Positions 42,920-51,655 of a stretch of DNA of 64,000 bases are shown one piece after another. The notes below the pieces were generated by a model, which saw only the letters and a program-made list of their open reading frames with translations, had not been told where the DNA came from and did not search any database. The DNA comes from Streptomyces coeruleorubidus (GTDB lineage Bacteria; Actinomycetota; Actinomycetes; Streptomycetales; Streptomycetaceae), in contig NZ_CP118527.1 in the NCBI RefSeq assembly GCF_028885415.1, forward strand, positions 4,712,001 to 4,776,000, in the 5' to 3' direction. The position numbers and the translations under genes are program-made. How positions within the stretch are numbered: position 1 is the stretch's first letter; each line of letters starts with the position of its first letter.

Positions 42920-43276
42920 GTGGTGAGCCTGATGCCCGACCGGGATTCCCGAGACGTTCCGTCGCCGCGCGCACAGCCCGCGACGGACCCGGAGACCGAC
43001 GAGACCGGCAGGACTGCCCGGACCGTCCAGACCGGACGGACCGAGCAGGCCGAGCAGTCCGAGCAGGTCGACGTGCCGGACGCGGCGGATACGGCCGGCG
43101 CGACCCGCATGCTGGGCGGGACGACGAGCGAGACCGACGCCGAGCGCCGCCGGCGGCGCGCCCGGTTCCTGCGCGATCTGGCCGAGGCCCGGGAGCTGCG
43201 CGACCGCGTGCAGCCGCGCCGCGTCAAGGTGGCCCGGCTGCGGCACGCGATGCGCATGCGCACGTTCCGCTGGTAG
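42920..43276 (+). CDS. Conserved basic protein, unknown
   Basis: About 118 residues. The N-terminal ~75 is a low-complexity Thr/Glu/Gln segment with tandem TGRTEQAEQ-like units. The C-terminal ~40 (RRRARFLRDLAEARELRDRV, then KVARLRHAMRMRTFRW) is a strongly basic helix that looks conserved, perhaps binding nucleic acid or membrane. GTG 42920 or 42923 may start it. Between upp and the tadA locus, divergent from upp. No family recognised. Confidence 0.7.
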   Translation: MVSLMPDRDSRDVPSPRAQPATDPETDETGRTARTVQTGRTEQAEQSEQVDVPDAADTAGATRMLGGTTSETDAERRRRRARFLRDLAEARELRDRVQPRRVKVARLRHAMRMRTFRW

Positions 43277-43551
43277 GAAACGGGTGAGGAAACCCCCGGG
43301 GAAGATCACGAACCGCGCGGACGTTGCCGAGGTGACCGTGCGTGCAGCGGGGGAAAGCCGCGTACGATCCGCAGGTGGCGGCAACGAGCGTGCGATCAAA
43401 ACTGCCGGACACAGGGAGCCGAAGACGTCCCCTGAACGCCTTGTTTCTGCCACGATTCCGAGTGGGTGGGGCTCGGACGAGCACTCCCCGCCCGAAACCT
43501 CCGCCGGGGGGACCCCCAACCGGCACGCCTATGACCAGTGGGAGAGTCACG

Positions 43552-44088
43552 GTGTACTTCGCCGCACTGCTCGCGCGCACCGAAGACGGGTGGGAAGCGA
43601 GCGACACGGAGCTCGACGATGTGGAAACCCTGTCGGATCTGGCCGACCTGGCCCGTGAAGCCTCCCCCGACGAGGACACGGTGCTCGTGCTCATCGAGCA
43701 GGAGGACGCCTGGTTCGGCGTCGTCCGCGTGGACGGCGAGGAGGACCCTCGCATCTACGTCTCGGACGCCACCGCCGCTGCCCGCAGCAGCTACGGCGAG
43801 ATCCTGCTCACCGACGAGCTGCTCGGACGCGATCCGGACGACGGGGACGACCTGGACGCCCTCGACCTCGACGGCACCGAGGACGGTGATTCCGACGACG
43901 ACGACGCCGACGACGCCGACCCGGTCGCCGCAACCGGCGAGGCCGTGCCGCACGGCCCGGTCGGCGACGCCCAGATCCTGGACGACCTCGGCGTGAGCGA
44001 GAAGGAGCTGCGCTCGCTGGCGACGGACGCCGTCACGGAGATCGCCGAGGCCCTCGGCGCCTCGGAGACCCTGGAGACCGTCCGCTGA
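43552..44088 (+). CDS. tRNA adenosine deaminase-associated protein
   Basis: 178 residues. YFAALLARTEDGWEASDTEL and ILDDLGVSEKELRSLATDAV match the actinobacterial family found next to tadA. The middle is an acidic Asp-rich stretch (DGDSDDDDADDAD). It may modulate TadA; no activity is known. GTG 43552 has GGGAG 7 nt upstream; ATG 43531 is an alternative. Confidence 0.92.
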   Translation: MYFAALLARTEDGWEASDTELDDVETLSDLADLAREASPDEDTVLVLIEQEDAWFGVVRVDGEEDPRIYVSDATAAARSSYGEILLTDELLGRDPDDGDDLDALDLDGTEDGDSDDDDADDADPVAATGEAVPHGPVGDAQILDDLGVSEKELRSLATDAVTEIAEALGASETLETVR

Positions 44089-44198
44089 CCACTCGCACCA
44101 CCCCGGGACCGCCGGACCAGCCGGACCAGCCGGGCCCACCGGACCGGCCGGGCCCACCGGACCGGCCGGATCCGGTACGGGACCCCTGGCGGCCCGCG

Positions 44199-44630
44199 AT
44201 GCGACTCGCCCTGGCCGAGGCCGCCGAGGCGGTCCGGGGCGGGGACGTCCCCGTCGGCGCCGTCGTACTGGCCCCGGACGGCACGACCGTGCTCGCGACC
44301 GGACACAACGAACGCGAGGCCGGCGGCGACCCGACGGCCCACGCGGAGGTCCTCGCCCTGCGGCGGGCCGCGGCCGGACTCGGCCGGTGGCGGCTCGCCG
44401 GCTGCACCCTCGTGGTGACGCTGGAGCCCTGCACGATGTGCGCGGGCGCGATCCAGCAGTCCCGCGTCGACCGGCTCGTCTACGGCGCCCGCGACGAGAA
44501 GGCCGGCGCGGCCGGTTCCCTCTGGGACCTCGTCCGCGACCGGCGGCTCAACCACCGGCCCGAGGTGATCGAGGGCGTGCTCGCCGAGGAGTGCGCCGGG
44601 GTCCTCACCGAGTTCTTCCGCGGCCGCTGA
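44199..44630 (+). CDS. tadA: tRNA-specific adenosine deaminase
   Basis: 143 residues. It converts wobble adenosine-34 to inosine in tRNA-Arg(ACG). The zinc site is His in PTAHAEVLALR with the catalytic Glu, and the cysteines in LEPCTMCAGA. The same frame is open upstream through a Pro/Asp/Gln tandem (44089-44198) with no start codon until ATG 44199, so the N-terminus could be longer only with a non-standard start. Confidence 0.95.
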   Translation: MRLALAEAAEAVRGGDVPVGAVVLAPDGTTVLATGHNEREAGGDPTAHAEVLALRRAAAGLGRWRLAGCTLVVTLEPCTMCAGAIQQSRVDRLVYGARDEKAGAAGSLWDLVRDRRLNHRPEVIEGVLAEECAGVLTEFFRGR

Positions 44631-44685
44631 CCGTCGCCGAATACCGATTTCAAAGCACGCGGCACCTTGCTGTAAGGTCTCCCTC

Positions 44686-44770
44686 GGTAGCGTGTCCGAG
44701 CGGCCGAAGGAGCTCGCCTCGAAAGCGAGTGTGGCGCAAGTCACCGAGGGTTCAAATCCCTCCGCTACCG
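44686..44770 (+). tRNA. tRNA-Ser(CGA)
   Basis: Acceptor GGTAGCG/CGCTACC, anticodon stem CTCGC/GCGAG around CTCGAAA with anticodon CGA, a long variable arm and T loop GTTCAAATC. CCA is not encoded. Confidence 0.94.
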
Positions 44771-44775
44771 CTTGA

Positions 44776-44805
44776 GAAAGGCCCCGTCGTCGGACGGGGC
44801 CTTTC
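44776..44805 (+). terminator. Hairpin after tRNA-Ser(CGA)
   Basis: A perfect 13-bp stem (44776-44788 with 44793-44805) closed by the tetraloop GTCG. Confidence 0.85.
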
Positions 44806-44886
44806 GTGCGATCTGCCCCTTCGCGTGATCGACCCTTCGTGCGATCATGTGCGCTGTTTGGGACACCAGTGACAGGGGAGGCCGCG

Positions 44887-45063
44887 ATGGCGGTGAACGC
44901 GAAGAAGGTCGCCGTCTACGTCGTCGTGGTCTTCGTGGCGTACGTGATCATCACGGACCCTGAGGGGGCCGCCGACTACGTCCAGATAGGGTTCCAGGGC
45001 ATATCGGACGCCGCCAAGGCCCTCGGCGACTTCGCCACGTGGGTCGCCGACGGAGGAAAGTGA
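44887..45063 (+). CDS. Small single-pass membrane protein
   Basis: 58 residues. A hydrophobic helix (VAVYVVVVFVAYVIIT) follows a short basic N-terminus; the C-terminal half is an amphipathic segment (YVQIGFQGISDAAKALGDF). ATG 44887 has GGGGAGG at good spacing. The stop overlaps the start of the next gene (TGATG), so they are coupled. Function unknown. Confidence 0.78.
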   Translation: MAVNAKKVAVYVVVVFVAYVIITDPEGAADYVQIGFQGISDAAKALGDFATWVADGGK

Positions 45064-45356
45064 TGATCCGCCACCTGGTCCTCTTCAAGCTGAACGAGGG
45101 CGTCGAGCGCGACGACCCGCGGGTCGTGAAGGGCGTCGAGGCCTTCCGCGCCCTCGACGGCACGATCCCCGGGATCCGCTTCTGGGAGCTCGGCTGGAAC
45201 GTCAGCGACCGTCCCATCGCCCATGACTTCGCCATCAACTCGGCCTTCGACGACGCGGACGCGCTGCGGCGGTACGTGGAGCATCCCGACCACCAGGCGG
45301 GTGTCGCGCTGTGGCGCGAGTTCGCCACGTGGGTGATCGCCGACTACGAGTTCTGA
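45063..45356 (+). CDS. Dabb-family stress-response A/B barrel protein
   Basis: 97 residues. IRHLVLFKLNEGVERDD, VSDRPIAHDFAINSAFDDAD and YVEHPDHQAGV match the dimeric alpha/beta-barrel (Dabb) fold. The exact reaction is unknown. It is translationally coupled to the small membrane protein and followed by a terminator. Confidence 0.9.
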   Translation: MIRHLVLFKLNEGVERDDPRVVKGVEAFRALDGTIPGIRFWELGWNVSDRPIAHDFAINSAFDDADALRRYVEHPDHQAGVALWREFATWVIADYEF

Positions 45357-45368
45357 GCCCGCCGCTTC

Positions 45369-45395
45369 GAGCCCCCGTCGTTCCGACGGGGGCTC
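45369..45395 (+). terminator. Terminator after the Dabb gene
   Basis: A perfect 12-bp stem (45369-45380 with 45384-45395), 3-nt loop, followed by TTGCA. Confidence 0.8.
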
Positions 45396-45535
45396 TTGCA
45401 CATCTATGCGGCATTTCACCCCTCAACACGTAGTTATGGGGTGCTTGCACACAGTGCACATGTCTTGTGATGCTATGACCGCTTTTGACGGAAGAGCTGA
45501 CGGATGGGTTGACGGATGACGAGGTGGAGTTGACC

Positions 45536-46354
45536 GTGCTGGCCGGTACCGCACCTCAGACACCATCCTCGGAACCGGCTCCCCAGCGGAGCCGCGGCGC
45601 CGACACCCGCGCCCTCACGCAGGTCCTCTTCGCACAGCTCAAGGAGCTCCAGCCGGGGACGCCGGAGCACGACCGGGTGCGCGGGGCGCTCATCGAGGCC
45701 AACCTGCCGCTCGTGCGCTACGCGGCCGCCCGGTTCCGCTCCCGCAACGAGCCGATGGAGGACGTCGTCCAGGTCGGCACCATCGGGCTCATCAACGCCA
45801 TCGACCGCTTCGACCCGGACCGGGGTGTGCAGTTCCCGACGTTCGCGATGCCGACGGTGATCGGCGAGATCAAGCGCTACTTCCGCGACAACGTCCGTAC
45901 GGTCCATGTGCCGCGCCGGCTGCACGAGCTGTGGGTACAGGTCAACAGCGCGACCGAGGACCTCACGACCGCCTTCGGACGCACCCCGACCACGGCCGAG
46001 ATCGCCGAGCGGCTGCGCATCACCGAGGCCGAGGTGCTGTCCTGCATCGAGGCCGGGCGGTCGTATCACGCGACCTCTCTCGAAGCCGCGCAGGAGGGCG
46101 ACGGGCTGCCGGGGCTGCTGGACCGGCTCGGTTACGAGGATCCCGCGCTGGACGGGGTGGAGCACCGGGATCTCGTACGGCATCTGCTCGTACAACTGCC
46201 CGAAAGGGAGCAGCGGATTCTGCTGCTGCGGTACTACAGCAATCTCACGCAGTCTCAGATCAGCGCGGAACTCGGCGTATCACAGATGCATGTCTCGCGG
46301 CTACTCGCGCGTAGCTTCCAGCGGTTGCGGTCCGCGAACCGGATCGACGCGTAG
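45536..46354 (+). CDS. sigF: RNA polymerase sigma factor, SigB/F/G group (SigF-like)
   Basis: 272 residues. Region 2 contains [20 protein letters not shown], then INAIDRFDP; region 3 [19 protein letters not shown]; region 4 [20 protein letters not shown]. It closely resembles S. coelicolor SigF, which acts late in spore maturation. GTG 45536 is chosen for GGTGGAG with 6-nt spacing; a TTG at 45485 is the longest alternative. Followed by a second, distinct SigB-type factor. Confidence 0.88.
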   Translation: MLAGTAPQTPSSEPAPQRSRGADTRALTQVLFAQLKELQPGTPEHDRVRGALIEANLPLVRYAAARFRSRNEPMEDVVQVGTIGLINAIDRFDPDRGVQFPTFAMPTVIGEIKRYFRDNVRTVHVPRRLHELWVQVNSATEDLTTAFGRTPTTAEIAERLRITEAEVLSCIEAGRSYHATSLEAAQEGDGLPGLLDRLGYEDPALDGVEHRDLVRHLLVQLPEREQRILLLRYYSNLTQSQISAELGVSQMHVSRLLARSFQRLRSANRIDA

Positions 46355-46668
46355 CCGTGAACCGGGATGACCGGCGGCTGTGAACCCCCTCGGTACGTAA
46401 TCGCAAACAGTTGCGAATGATAACCGTGGCGAGCGAATCGCTCATCAGGACGGTTCCCGACAGTTGCGGGCCGAAAAGGCGTCAGGCCCCTTGCTTGCAG
46501 GGCGGATTCGCGTCTCAGATGTCGACATGTCACTACAGCGTGTTGCCGACATGTGACATTCTGCGGGAAGCGCGTTTGCCGGGGCTTCGGCTCCGGTATT
46601 CAGGTGAAGGCTGCGTTCCTCAGACGGGAGCGTCCGCCGCGACCGTCCCGCGACCCAAAGGGGGTGGC
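46355..46668. promoter_or_regulatory. Upstream region of sigN-like gene
   Basis: No gene is seen in these 314 bp. A palindrome TCGCAAACAGTTGCGA lies at 46401-46416, and a related CAGTTGCGG is at 46461-46469. The stretch is less GC-rich than its flanks, as expected for a regulated promoter region. AAAGGGGGTGG precedes the next start. Confidence 0.5.
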
Positions 46669-47574
46669 ATGTCCGCAGAACAGGGCAGCTCGAAGGTGCT
46701 CACGCTCGCGGAGAGCGACAAAGCTCCCCATGCTCTCGACTCACTCGGCCCCATCGACGACGTTCCGGCCGAGCTCGCGACCGAGCCCGCCCCGGTGCTT
46801 CCGGCCGCGGGGGCCATCGACACCCGCACCCTGTCCCGCTCCCTGTTCCTGCGGCTGGCCGCGCTCGACGAGGACAGCCCCGAGCGTGCGTACGTCCGTG
46901 ACACGCTGATCGAGCTCAACCTGCCGCTGGTGCGGTACGCGGCGGCGCGGTTCCGCTCCCGCAACGAGCCGATGGAGGACATCGTCCAGGTCGGCACGAT
47001 CGGGCTGATCAAGGCGATCGACCGGTTCGACTGCGAACGGGGCGTCGAGTTCCCCACGTTCGCGATGCCAACCGTCGTGGGTGAGATCAAGCGGTTCTTC
47101 CGCGACACGTCGTGGTCGGTGCGGGTGCCGCGCCGGCTTCAGGAGCTGCGGCTGGCCCTGACGAAGGCCAGTGACGAGCTCTCGCAGAAGCTGGACCGCT
47201 CGCCGACGGTCACCGAACTCGCGTCCGTGCTCGGGGTGTCCGAGGAGGACGTCGTCGACGGGCTGGCGGTGGGGAACGCGTACACGGCGTCCTCGCTGGA
47301 CTCCCCGGCGCCGGAGGACGACGGCGGCGAGGGCTCGCTGGCGGATCGGCTGGGGTACGAGGACAGCGCCCTGGAGGGCGTCGAGTACCGGGAGTCGCTG
47401 AAGCCGCTGCTGGCCAAACTGCCGCCCCGTGAGCGGCGGATCATCATGCTGCGGTTCTTCGCGAACATGACCCAGTCGCAGATCGGCGAGGAGGTCGGCA
47501 TCTCACAGATGCACGTGTCCCGCCTGCTCACGAGGACACTGGCGCAGCTGAGGGAAGGCCTCATCTCGGACTGA
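46669..47574 (+). CDS. sigN: RNA polymerase sigma factor, SigB/F/G group (SigN-like)
   Basis: 301 residues. Region 2 [20 protein letters not shown] and region 4 [20 protein letters not shown] are intact; the N-terminal ~60 residues are variable. It resembles S. coelicolor SigN, whose gene is next to sigF. The two factors differ over most of region 3, so they should read different promoters. A minisatellite starts right after the stop. Confidence 0.87.
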   Translation: MSAEQGSSKVLTLAESDKAPHALDSLGPIDDVPAELATEPAPVLPAAGAIDTRTLSRSLFLRLAALDEDSPERAYVRDTLIELNLPLVRYAAARFRSRNEPMEDIVQVGTIGLIKAIDRFDCERGVEFPTFAMPTVVGEIKRFFRDTSWSVRVPRRLQELRLALTKASDELSQKLDRSPTVTELASVLGVSEEDVVDGLAVGNAYTASSLDSPAPEDDGGEGSLADRLGYEDSALEGVEYRESLKPLLAKLPPRERRIIMLRFFANMTQSQIGEEVGISQMHVSRLLTRTLAQLREGLISD

Positions 47575-48117
47575 CGCCACCGCCGACCTGTGGGTGGTGG
47601 GCCGCCGACCTGTGGGTGGTGGGCCGCCGACCTGTGGGTGGTGGGCCACCAGCCCGTGGGTGGTGGCTCGCCGACCCGCCGGGTGGTGGCTCGCCGACCC
47701 GCCGGGTGGTGGGTCGCCTATCCGTGGGTGGCGGACCGCCGACTCGTGAGTGGCGGTTCGCCTATCCGCGGATTGTGGCCGCCGAGCCGCAGGGGGTGGG
47801 CCGCCTGCGCGCCAGTGGTGGATGCGCCTGCGCTGTGGTGGTGGGTCGGGGCCGCGCCGGGGGGTGTCCGTCCCCGGAACGGCGCGATGGGGTGGGTGAC
47901 CGACTGACTGTCCGTTGACGCGCCAACCGCTGCGGGCGGACACCCCCCGACACGTCCCCTTCCGTGCGCCGGCGGGTGCGGCTGCGCGGTGGTTCCGCTC
48001 AGATGCCGCAGACCACCGCTGCGCGCTGCAAGTTCAGCTGCGTGACGGGGGAGGGTGGGTGCAGCGGCACCCCGTTCCGCCATCGCCGAGTTCAGGAAAC
48101 CCGGCGCACGTTCGACG
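47575..48117. repeat. 24-bp minisatellite and non-coding spacer
   Basis: From 47580 to about 47790, eight or nine units of ~24 bp on CCGACCTGTGGGTGGTGGGC occur in tandem; the first three are identical, later ones drift. From 47790 to 48117 I see no gene; the open frames here are Gly/Trp/Arg-rich artefacts of the repeat. Confidence 0.8.
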
Positions 48118-48312
48118 TCATCCCAGCGCCAGCCAAGCCACCGCCGCGACAACCGCGACGGCGACGACGACGCCGATGATGAGGCCGATGCGCGGCCCGC
48201 CACTCGTCGTCGCGGCCTGCCGCCCCTGCGGCGCCTCGTCGACGAACGCGCGGAACATCTGGGTGCTGCCGGCGGGGTCGTGATTGCCCTGGGGGGCCTG
48301 GTTGTTAGCCAT
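48118..48312 (-). CDS. Small membrane protein
   Basis: 64 residues. The N-terminus is polar (ANNQAPQGNHDPAGSTQMFR), the C-terminus one strong membrane helix (IGLIIGVVVAVAVVAAVAWL). ATG 48312 lacks a ribosome site but TAGGGT lies 8 nt upstream, so it may be leaderless. Function unknown. Confidence 0.65.
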   Translation of the reverse strand: MANNQAPQGNHDPAGSTQMFRAFVDEAPQGRQAATTSGGPRIGLIIGVVVAVAVVAAVAWLALG

Positions 48313-48468
48313 GGCCCGAGACCCTAGCGAAAACGCCGGGGCTCCCCAAGTGGGGGTTGGCATTCCGTTCGCCCCCGCCCACCCCCTGCCGCCAGACTCA
48401 CCACCTGCACATTTACTACCGCAATACTTGCCTTTGCCAACTTTTTATACCCCATGCACCTCCTTTAT

Positions 48469-48510
48469 TTGCCTTCAGCAACCAACAGCTCCTATGGTTG
48501 CCCTAAGCAA
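48469..48510. promoter_or_regulatory. Paired MarR operators
   Basis: TTGCCTTCAGCAA (48469-48481) and TTGCCCTAAGCAA (48498-48510) are two copies of a TTGC-N5-GCAA palindrome, 29 bp apart, in an unusually AT-rich stretch (48405-48525) just before the MarR gene. Confidence 0.75.
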
Positions 48511-48527
48511 CGAAAGTGGGAGGTGTC

Positions 48528-49016
48528 ATGGCCGAGAGGGCGCAGTACGAAGAGCTGGTCCGCCAGTTCAGTGCCTTCGGCGCCGTGAAGCGGGAGCTCG
48601 GCCGGATCATGCCGGCCCACTGCCCCGGCGGTTCGGCGGCCGTACTGACACTGCTGGGCCGGCACGGCGACATGCGCATGAGCAAGCTCGCCGAGCTGCT
48701 CGCGGTGGACATGTCGGTCACCAGCCGCCACGTCGCGCACGTCGTGGCCCGGGGCTGGATCGAACGCTCCCCCGACCCCGCAGACAAGCGCTCCCGCATC
48801 CTGCGCCTCACACCCGCGGGCCACGCACAGCTCGACGAGCTGTCCCGGCGGACCACCGAGGTCCTCGCCGAGCGCCTGAGCGACTGGACCGACGAGGACG
48901 TCGGCCGGCTCACGGACCTGATGGCGCGGCTGAGGGAGAGCTTCGACTGCCGCCCCGCGCCCCGGGCGGCACCACCCGCTGTCGCACAGACCACCCGTAC
49001 ACCCGCAAGCACGTAA
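48528..49016 (+). CDS. MarR-family transcriptional regulator
   Basis: 162 residues. Winged helix with LAELLAVDMSVTSRHVAHVV and the wing ERSPDPADKRSRILRLTPAG. ATG 48528 has GGGAGG closely upstream; GTG 48516 is less likely. It lies 13 bp before the MFS pump and probably represses itself and the pump through the paired palindromes. Confidence 0.93.
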   Translation: MAERAQYEELVRQFSAFGAVKRELGRIMPAHCPGGSAAVLTLLGRHGDMRMSKLAELLAVDMSVTSRHVAHVVARGWIERSPDPADKRSRILRLTPAGHAQLDELSRRTTEVLAERLSDWTDEDVGRLTDLMARLRESFDCRPAPRAAPPAVAQTTRTPAST

Positions 49017-49029
49017 GAAAAGGAAGCCC

Positions 49030-51567
49030 ATGGCAACGACCACACCAGCCGGTGTGCGGGCTCATGCCAAGCACGGGGGAGGCTCCCACGGCTCCTCCGG
49101 CGGCGGCGCTCCGATGACGCACCGGCAGATCATGGAGGCCCTCACCGGCCTCCTGCTCGGCATGTTCGTCGCGATCCTGTCCTCGACGATCGTCTCCAAC
49201 GCCCTGCCCCGGATCATCGGCGACCTCGGCGGCGGCCAGAGCGCCTACACCTGGGTCGTGACCGCGTCCCTGCTGACGATGACCGCGTCCACGCCGCTGT
49301 GGGGCAAGCTCGCCGACCTGTTCTCCAAGAAGCTGCTGATCCAGCTCGCCCTGGTCGTCTTCGTGCTGGGCTCGGCGGCGGCCGGCATGTCGCAGAACCC
49401 CGGCATGCTCATCACGTTCCGCGCGGTCCAGGGCATCGGCATGGGCGGTCTGTCCGCGCTGGCCCAGATCATCATGGCGGCGATGATCTCGCCGCGGGAG
49501 CGCGGGCGTTACAACGGCTACCTGGGTGCCGTGTTCGCCACGGCCATGGTCGGCGGTCCGCTGGTCGGCGGTGTCATCACCGACACCGACTGGCTCGGCT
49601 GGCGCTGGTGTTTCTACGTCGGCGTGCCCTTCGCCGTGATCGCCCTGATCGTGCTCCAGAAGACCCTGCACCTGCCCGTGGTGAAGCGGAAGGTCAAGGT
49701 CGACTGGGCCGGCGCCTTCTTCATCACCGCGGCCGTCTGCCTGCTGCTGGTCTGGGTGACCTTCGCCGGTGACAAGTACGACTGGGTGTCGTGGCAGACG
49801 TACGCGATGGTCGGCGGCTCGGTCGTGCTGCTGGCGCTGTTCGTCCTGATCGAGGCGAAGGCGAGCGAGCCGATCATCCCGCTGCGGCTGTTCCGCAACC
49901 GGACCATCACGCTGGCGTCGCTGGCGTCGCTGTTCGTCGGTGTCGCGATGTTCGCGGGGACCGTGTTCTTCAGCCAGTACTTCCAGCTGGCGCGGGACAA
50001 GTCGCCGACGATGTCCGGCGTCATGACCATCCCGATGATCGCGGGCCTGTTCGTCTCCTCCACCGTCTCCGGCCAGGTCATCACCCGGACCGGGCGCTGG
50101 AAGGCGTGGCTGGTCGCCGGCGGTGTGCTGGTGACCGCGGGCCTCGGCCTGCTGAGCACGATCCGGTACGACACCGAGTACTGGCACATAGCGATCTTCA
50201 TGGCGCTGATGGGCCTCGGCATCGGCATGATGATGCAGAACCTGGTGCTCTGCACGCAGAACCAGGTGGAGCCGGGCGACCTGGGCGCCGCCAGCTCCAC
50301 GGTGACGTTCTTCCGGTCCCTGGGCGGTGCCGTGGGCGTCTCGGCGCTGGGCGCCGTCCTGGGCAACAAGATCACCGACTACGTCAAGGACGGTCTCGCC
50401 GACCTCGGCGCCAAGGGCGCGGCCCTCGGTCACGCCGGCACGGGCGAGGGCAACATCCCCGACCTCGGTGCGATGCCCGCGCCGATCCGCACCGTCGTGG
50501 AGAGCGCCTACGGCCACGGCGTCGCGGACGTGTTCCTCTACTCGGCTCCGCTGGCGCTGCTCGCGCTGCTGGTGTCGCTGTTCATCAAGGAGGTCCCGTT
50601 GAGGACGAAGGGTGGGCTGGCGCAGGCGGCGGACGCCGACGCCCGCGCGGAGGCTCCCGCCGAGGCGGCCGCCGAGGCTCCCGCCGCGGAGAAGGCCGTG
50701 CCGAGCTGGGCCGTGGCGGACACCGAGGCCGCCGACGGCACCGGGCCCGAGGGCACGCAGCGGCTCGCCGCCGTCGCCACGGCGGCCCGTCCGGACGTGG
50801 CCTCCGGCGGTGTCCCCGTGCGCGGTTTCGTCCGTGGCGCCGAGTCCGCGCCCGTGCCGCAGGCCGCCGTCACGCTGATCTCGCTGGCCGGGCGTCAGCT
50901 GGGCCGGTCCGTGGCGCAGGCCGACGGCTCCTACGCCCTCGACGCGCCGGGCGCCGGGTCGTTCGTGCTGATCGCGTCCGCCGACGGCTACCAGCCGCAG
51001 GCGTCCACGGTCGTGGTGAACGGCGAGCCGGTCGCCTACGACATCCTGCTCAGCGGCACCAGCGGGCTGACCGGCCTGGTGCGGGCCGCCGGGGGCGGGC
51101 AGCCGGTCAAGGACGCGATGGTGATCGTGACCGATGTGCGCGGGGATCTGCTGGCCACCGGGACGGCCGGTGAGCAGGGCGAGTTCTCCTTCGCCGAGCT
51201 GGTGCCGGGCGCGGTGACCGTCGCGGTGAACGCCGCCGGGTACCGGCCGCGCGCCCTGCCCGTCGAGGTGGGCGGCACCGGGGTCACCCGGGTCGAGATC
51301 GACCTGGACTCGGGCGCCCGCGTCCAGGGTGTCGTCCGCGCCCCGCACGGCCCGCTGGCCGACGCCCGGGTGACGCTGGTCGACCAGGCGGGCAACGTCG
51401 TCGGCTCGGCCACGACCGGCACGGACGGGGCGTACGCCTTCACCGACCTGGACGGCGGCGAGTACACCGTCATCGCCACGGGCTACCCGCCGGTGGCCAC
51501 CGCCCTGACGGTCACGGGCCGCGGCACCGACGCCCACGACATCGAACTCGCCCACCCCGGCGAGTAG
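49030..51567 (+). CDS. DHA2-type MFS exporter fused to carboxypeptidase-regulatory domains
   Basis: 845 residues. Residues ~35-525 form a 14-helix drug:H+ antiporter (LLLGMFVAILSSTIVSNALP, GIGMGGLSALAQIIMAAMIS, LGAASSTVTFFRSLGGAVGV). An Ala/Glu-rich linker leads to three beta-sandwich CarboxypepD_reg modules (from PVRGFVRGAESAPVPQAAVT, LTGLVRAAGGGQPVKDAMVI and VQGVVRAPHGPLADARVTLV). Such tails are unusual on MFS pumps; their job is unknown. AGGAAG precedes ATG. The MarR gene upstream likely regulates it. Confidence 0.93.
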   Translation: MATTTPAGVRAHAKHGGGSHGSSGGGAPMTHRQIMEALTGLLLGMFVAILSSTIVSNALPRIIGDLGGGQSAYTWVVTASLLTMTASTPLWGKLADLFSKKLLIQLALVVFVLGSAAAGMSQNPGMLITFRAVQGIGMGGLSALAQIIMAAMISPRERGRYNGYLGAVFATAMVGGPLVGGVITDTDWLGWRWCFYVGVPFAVIALIVLQKTLHLPVVKRKVKVDWAGAFFITAAVCLLLVWVTFAGDKYDWVSWQTYAMVGGSVVLLALFVLIEAKASEPIIPLRLFRNRTITLASLASLFVGVAMFAGTVFFSQYFQLARDKSPTMSGVMTIPMIAGLFVSSTVSGQVITRTGRWKAWLVAGGVLVTAGLGLLSTIRYDTEYWHIAIFMALMGLGIGMMMQNLVLCTQNQVEPGDLGAASSTVTFFRSLGGAVGVSALGAVLGNKITDYVKDGLADLGAKGAALGHAGTGEGNIPDLGAMPAPIRTVVESAYGHGVADVFLYSAPLALLALLVSLFIKEVPLRTKGGLAQAADADARAEAPAEAAAEAPAAEKAVPSWAVADTEAADGTGPEGTQRLAAVATAARPDVASGGVPVRGFVRGAESAPVPQAAVTLISLAGRQLGRSVAQADGSYALDAPGAGSFVLIASADGYQPQASTVVVNGEPVAYDILLSGTSGLTGLVRAAGGGQPVKDAMVIVTDVRGDLLATGTAGEQGEFSFAELVPGAVTVAVNAAGYRPRALPVEVGGTGVTRVEIDLDSGARVQGVVRAPHGPLADARVTLVDQAGNVVGSATTGTDGAYAFTDLDGGEYTVIATGYPPVATALTVTGRGTDAHDIELAHPGE

Positions 51568-51575
51568 GACAAGCC

Positions 51576-51631
51576 CCGGCCCGTGGCGGTGGGCGCGCTC
51601 CGAGCGGAGGCGCGCCCCTGCCACGGGCCGG
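51576..51631 (+). terminator. Long hairpin between the MFS fusion and YceI genes
   Basis: CCGGCCCGTGGC (51576-51587) pairs with GCCACGGGCCGG (51620-51631), with further G/C pairing inside. It could end the pump mRNA or partly attenuate into the YceI gene. Confidence 0.65.
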
Positions 51632-51655
51632 TCTCATTGCGAGGAGTTAGCTGAG

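Noticed and set aside
44089..44198. Pro-rich open extension upstream of tadA
   Set aside because: No ATG, GTG or TTG occurs in frame before ATG 44199, and the repeat-like sequence is not conserved TadA.
47590..47907. Open frame with Gly/Trp/Arg-rich product after sigN
   Set aside because: It is made by translation of the 24-bp tandem repeat and has no independent start signal.
37606..48117. Tandem repeats considered as CRISPR arrays
   Set aside because: Units are contiguous and degenerate, without unique spacers of constant length, and no cas genes are present.
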